DNA of 24,829 bases from Methanosarcinales archaeon (GTDB lineage: Archaea > Halobacteriota > Methanosarcinia > Methanosarcinales > Methanogasteraceae), in contig QMVM01000003.1 in NCBI GenBank assembly GCA_003661105.1, positions 1-24,829 on the forward strand, read 5' to 3'. The notes below the pieces were generated by a model. It was given only the letters and a program-made list of their open reading frames with translations. It searched no databases and was not told the origin of the DNA. Of the stretch, positions 23,975-24,829 are shown in pieces (the stretch's first letter is position 1; every line of letters starts with the position of its first letter). The translations under genes and the position numbers were made by a program.

Positions 23975-24063
23975 ATGCGGAAGTTCATAGGATGCCTACC
24001 TTTTTAATATCCGCCCGCATCTAACCGGACACCAGGAAATCATACATCAGGAAGCCGATATCG

Positions 24064-24786
24064 ATGACCGAAGTTTCACTCGTACTCCCTGCATACAACG
24101 AAGCAGAGGACTTGGAAGAGACTGTAAGACAAACCGCAGAGACGTTACGTGAAATAACCTTGAACTTCGAGATCATCATCGCAGAAGACGGCGCAACCGA
24201 TGGAACAGACAAAATAGCGGAAAAACTCGCAGAAGAACACACTTATGTAAAGCATCTGCACAGTGACAAACGATTGGGTCGCGGAAGTGCATTGAACCGG
24301 GCATTCAAATCTGCATCCGGCGATATTCTCATCTATATCGACGTTGACCTCGCAACTGACATGTTGCACCTCTCAGAACTGATCGGCAAGATACGTGACG
24401 GCTACGATCTCGCGACAGGATCGCGCATGATGCCCGGGAGCGATGCTGTGCGGTCGGCAAAACGCGGGTTTGCAAGCAGTGGATTTAATTTTCTGGTGCG
24501 GACGCTTCTTAGATCAAAATTATACGATCACCAGTGTGGATTCAAAGCGTTCAGGCGGGATCCCCTCTTTGATCTACTGGATCAGGTGAAGGATGAGCAC
24601 TGGTTCTGGGATACTGAGATTCTGGTTCGGGCACAGCGATCCGGCTACCGGGTGGCAGAGTTTCCTGTGAGGTGGAGGCCCGGGAGCGCGACCAAAGTCG
24701 ATCTGAAGCGGGATGTGGTCGGGATGGGTGGAGCGATTCTTCGATTGCGGCGGGAGCTTGGATCTAATGCAGGTAACAAAGCGTAA
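24064..24786 (+). CDS. Family 2 glycosyltransferase, dolichyl-phosphate sugar synthase type
   Basis: Protein of 240 residues with a GT-A fold. Opening VSLVLPAYNEAEDLEETV, then AEDGATDGTDKIAE, and the metal/nucleotide motif YIDVDLATD with Asp93 and Asp95 are typical of dolichyl-phosphate glucose or mannose synthases, as are GSRMMPGS, HQCGFKAFRR at 156-165 and WFWDTEIL at 180-187. There is no membrane segment, so it should act at the cytoplasmic face of the membrane, loading a sugar onto a polyprenyl phosphate for surface glycosylation. The next gene starts inside its 3' end (24767), suggesting coupling with a membrane partner. The donor sugar is unknown. Confidence 0.9.
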   Translation: MTEVSLVLPAYNEAEDLEETVRQTAETLREITLNFEIIIAEDGATDGTDKIAEKLAEEHTYVKHLHSDKRLGRGSALNRAFKSASGDILIYIDVDLATDMLHLSELIGKIRDGYDLATGSRMMPGSDAVRSAKRGFASSGFNFLVRTLLRSKLYDHQCGFKAFRRDPLFDLLDQVKDEHWFWDTEILVRAQRSGYRVAEFPVRWRPGSATKVDLKRDVVGMGGAILRLRRELGSNAGNKA

Positions 24787-24829
24787 GATCATACTGACCT
24801 CGATCCTTGCGATCCTGATCTTGTTTTTG
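24767..24829 (+). CDS. N-terminus of a membrane protein, cut by the window end
   Basis: Twenty-one codons from ATG 24767, reading MQVTKRKIILTSILAILILF and continuing past the edge. It overlaps the glycosyltransferase gene by 20 bases in another frame. A basic start followed by a hydrophobic helix is typical of a polytopic membrane protein. In archaea a UPF0104/flippase-like membrane protein often accompanies such a glycosyltransferase, which is the best guess, but the visible part is too short to prove it. Confidence 0.55.
   Translation, partial: MQVTKRKIILTSILAILILFL

Noticed and set aside
1..24829. CRISPR array or intact insertion sequence
   Set aside because: No regularly spaced repeats and no transposase motifs were seen on reading both strands.

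Overview
The window reads as a chromosomal segment of a euryarchaeon close to the Methanosarcinales and related methanogens or anaerobic methane oxidisers. The evidence is a CofC-type coenzyme F420 enzyme, a fused ThiD-ThiN thiamine enzyme, an archaeal Spt5, a DUF2150-type protein, a tRNA gene without encoded CCA, archaeal TATA-like boxes, Shine-Dalgarno sites of the GGAGG type, and an Rnf operon in the order C-D-G-E-A-B known from Methanosarcina. The exact lineage cannot be fixed from the sequence alone.

Layout. (1) 223-5029, plus strand: three genes chained by ATGA overlaps. The last is an XPB-type superfamily 2 DNA helicase. The two before it are unannotated proteins with winged-helix-like segments, and each carries a segment resembling the N-terminal domain of XPB. 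This is the most interesting part of the window: a helicase with two dedicated partners that may act in DNA repair or defence. (2) 5207-9940, minus strand: rnfC-D-G-E-A-B, an ion-pumping ferredoxin oxidoreductase, tightly coupled and closed by a hairpin plus T-run terminator. The multihaem cytochrome that precedes rnfC in Methanosarcina is absent, and the flavin-attachment motifs of RnfD and RnfG are atypical. (3) 10058-11194: a divergent DUF35-type zinc-ribbon protein, tRNA-Thr(UGU), and cofC on the minus strand. (4) 11199-13790, minus strand: a very long phosphohexomutase with an extra N-terminal domain, only four bases before cofC. (5) 13873-15791, plus strand: a DUF2150-like protein and thiDN, whose start codon lies inside a perfect palindrome. 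(6) 15880-17049, minus strand: a secreted AttH/CrtC-type lipocalin-like protein with its own terminator. (7) 17599-19097, plus strand: thpR overlapping spt5, then a lipoprotein. (8) 19101-21944: a nested inverted repeat, a strikingly AT-rich secreted DUF2330 protein, and about 700 bases without an intact gene but with possible decayed coding sequence. This looks like an acquired island. (9) 21945-24829, plus strand: an isopropylmalate/isocitrate dehydrogenase family enzyme, a soluble histidine kinase, a family 2 glycosyltransferase, and the first codons of a membrane protein cut by the window end.

The best-understood functional unit is Rnf, a membrane energy-coupling complex. CofC (F420), ThiDN (thiamine) and the dehydrogenase supply cofactors and metabolites. 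Spt5 and tRNA-Thr are information-processing genes. I saw no CRISPR array, rRNA gene or intact transposase.
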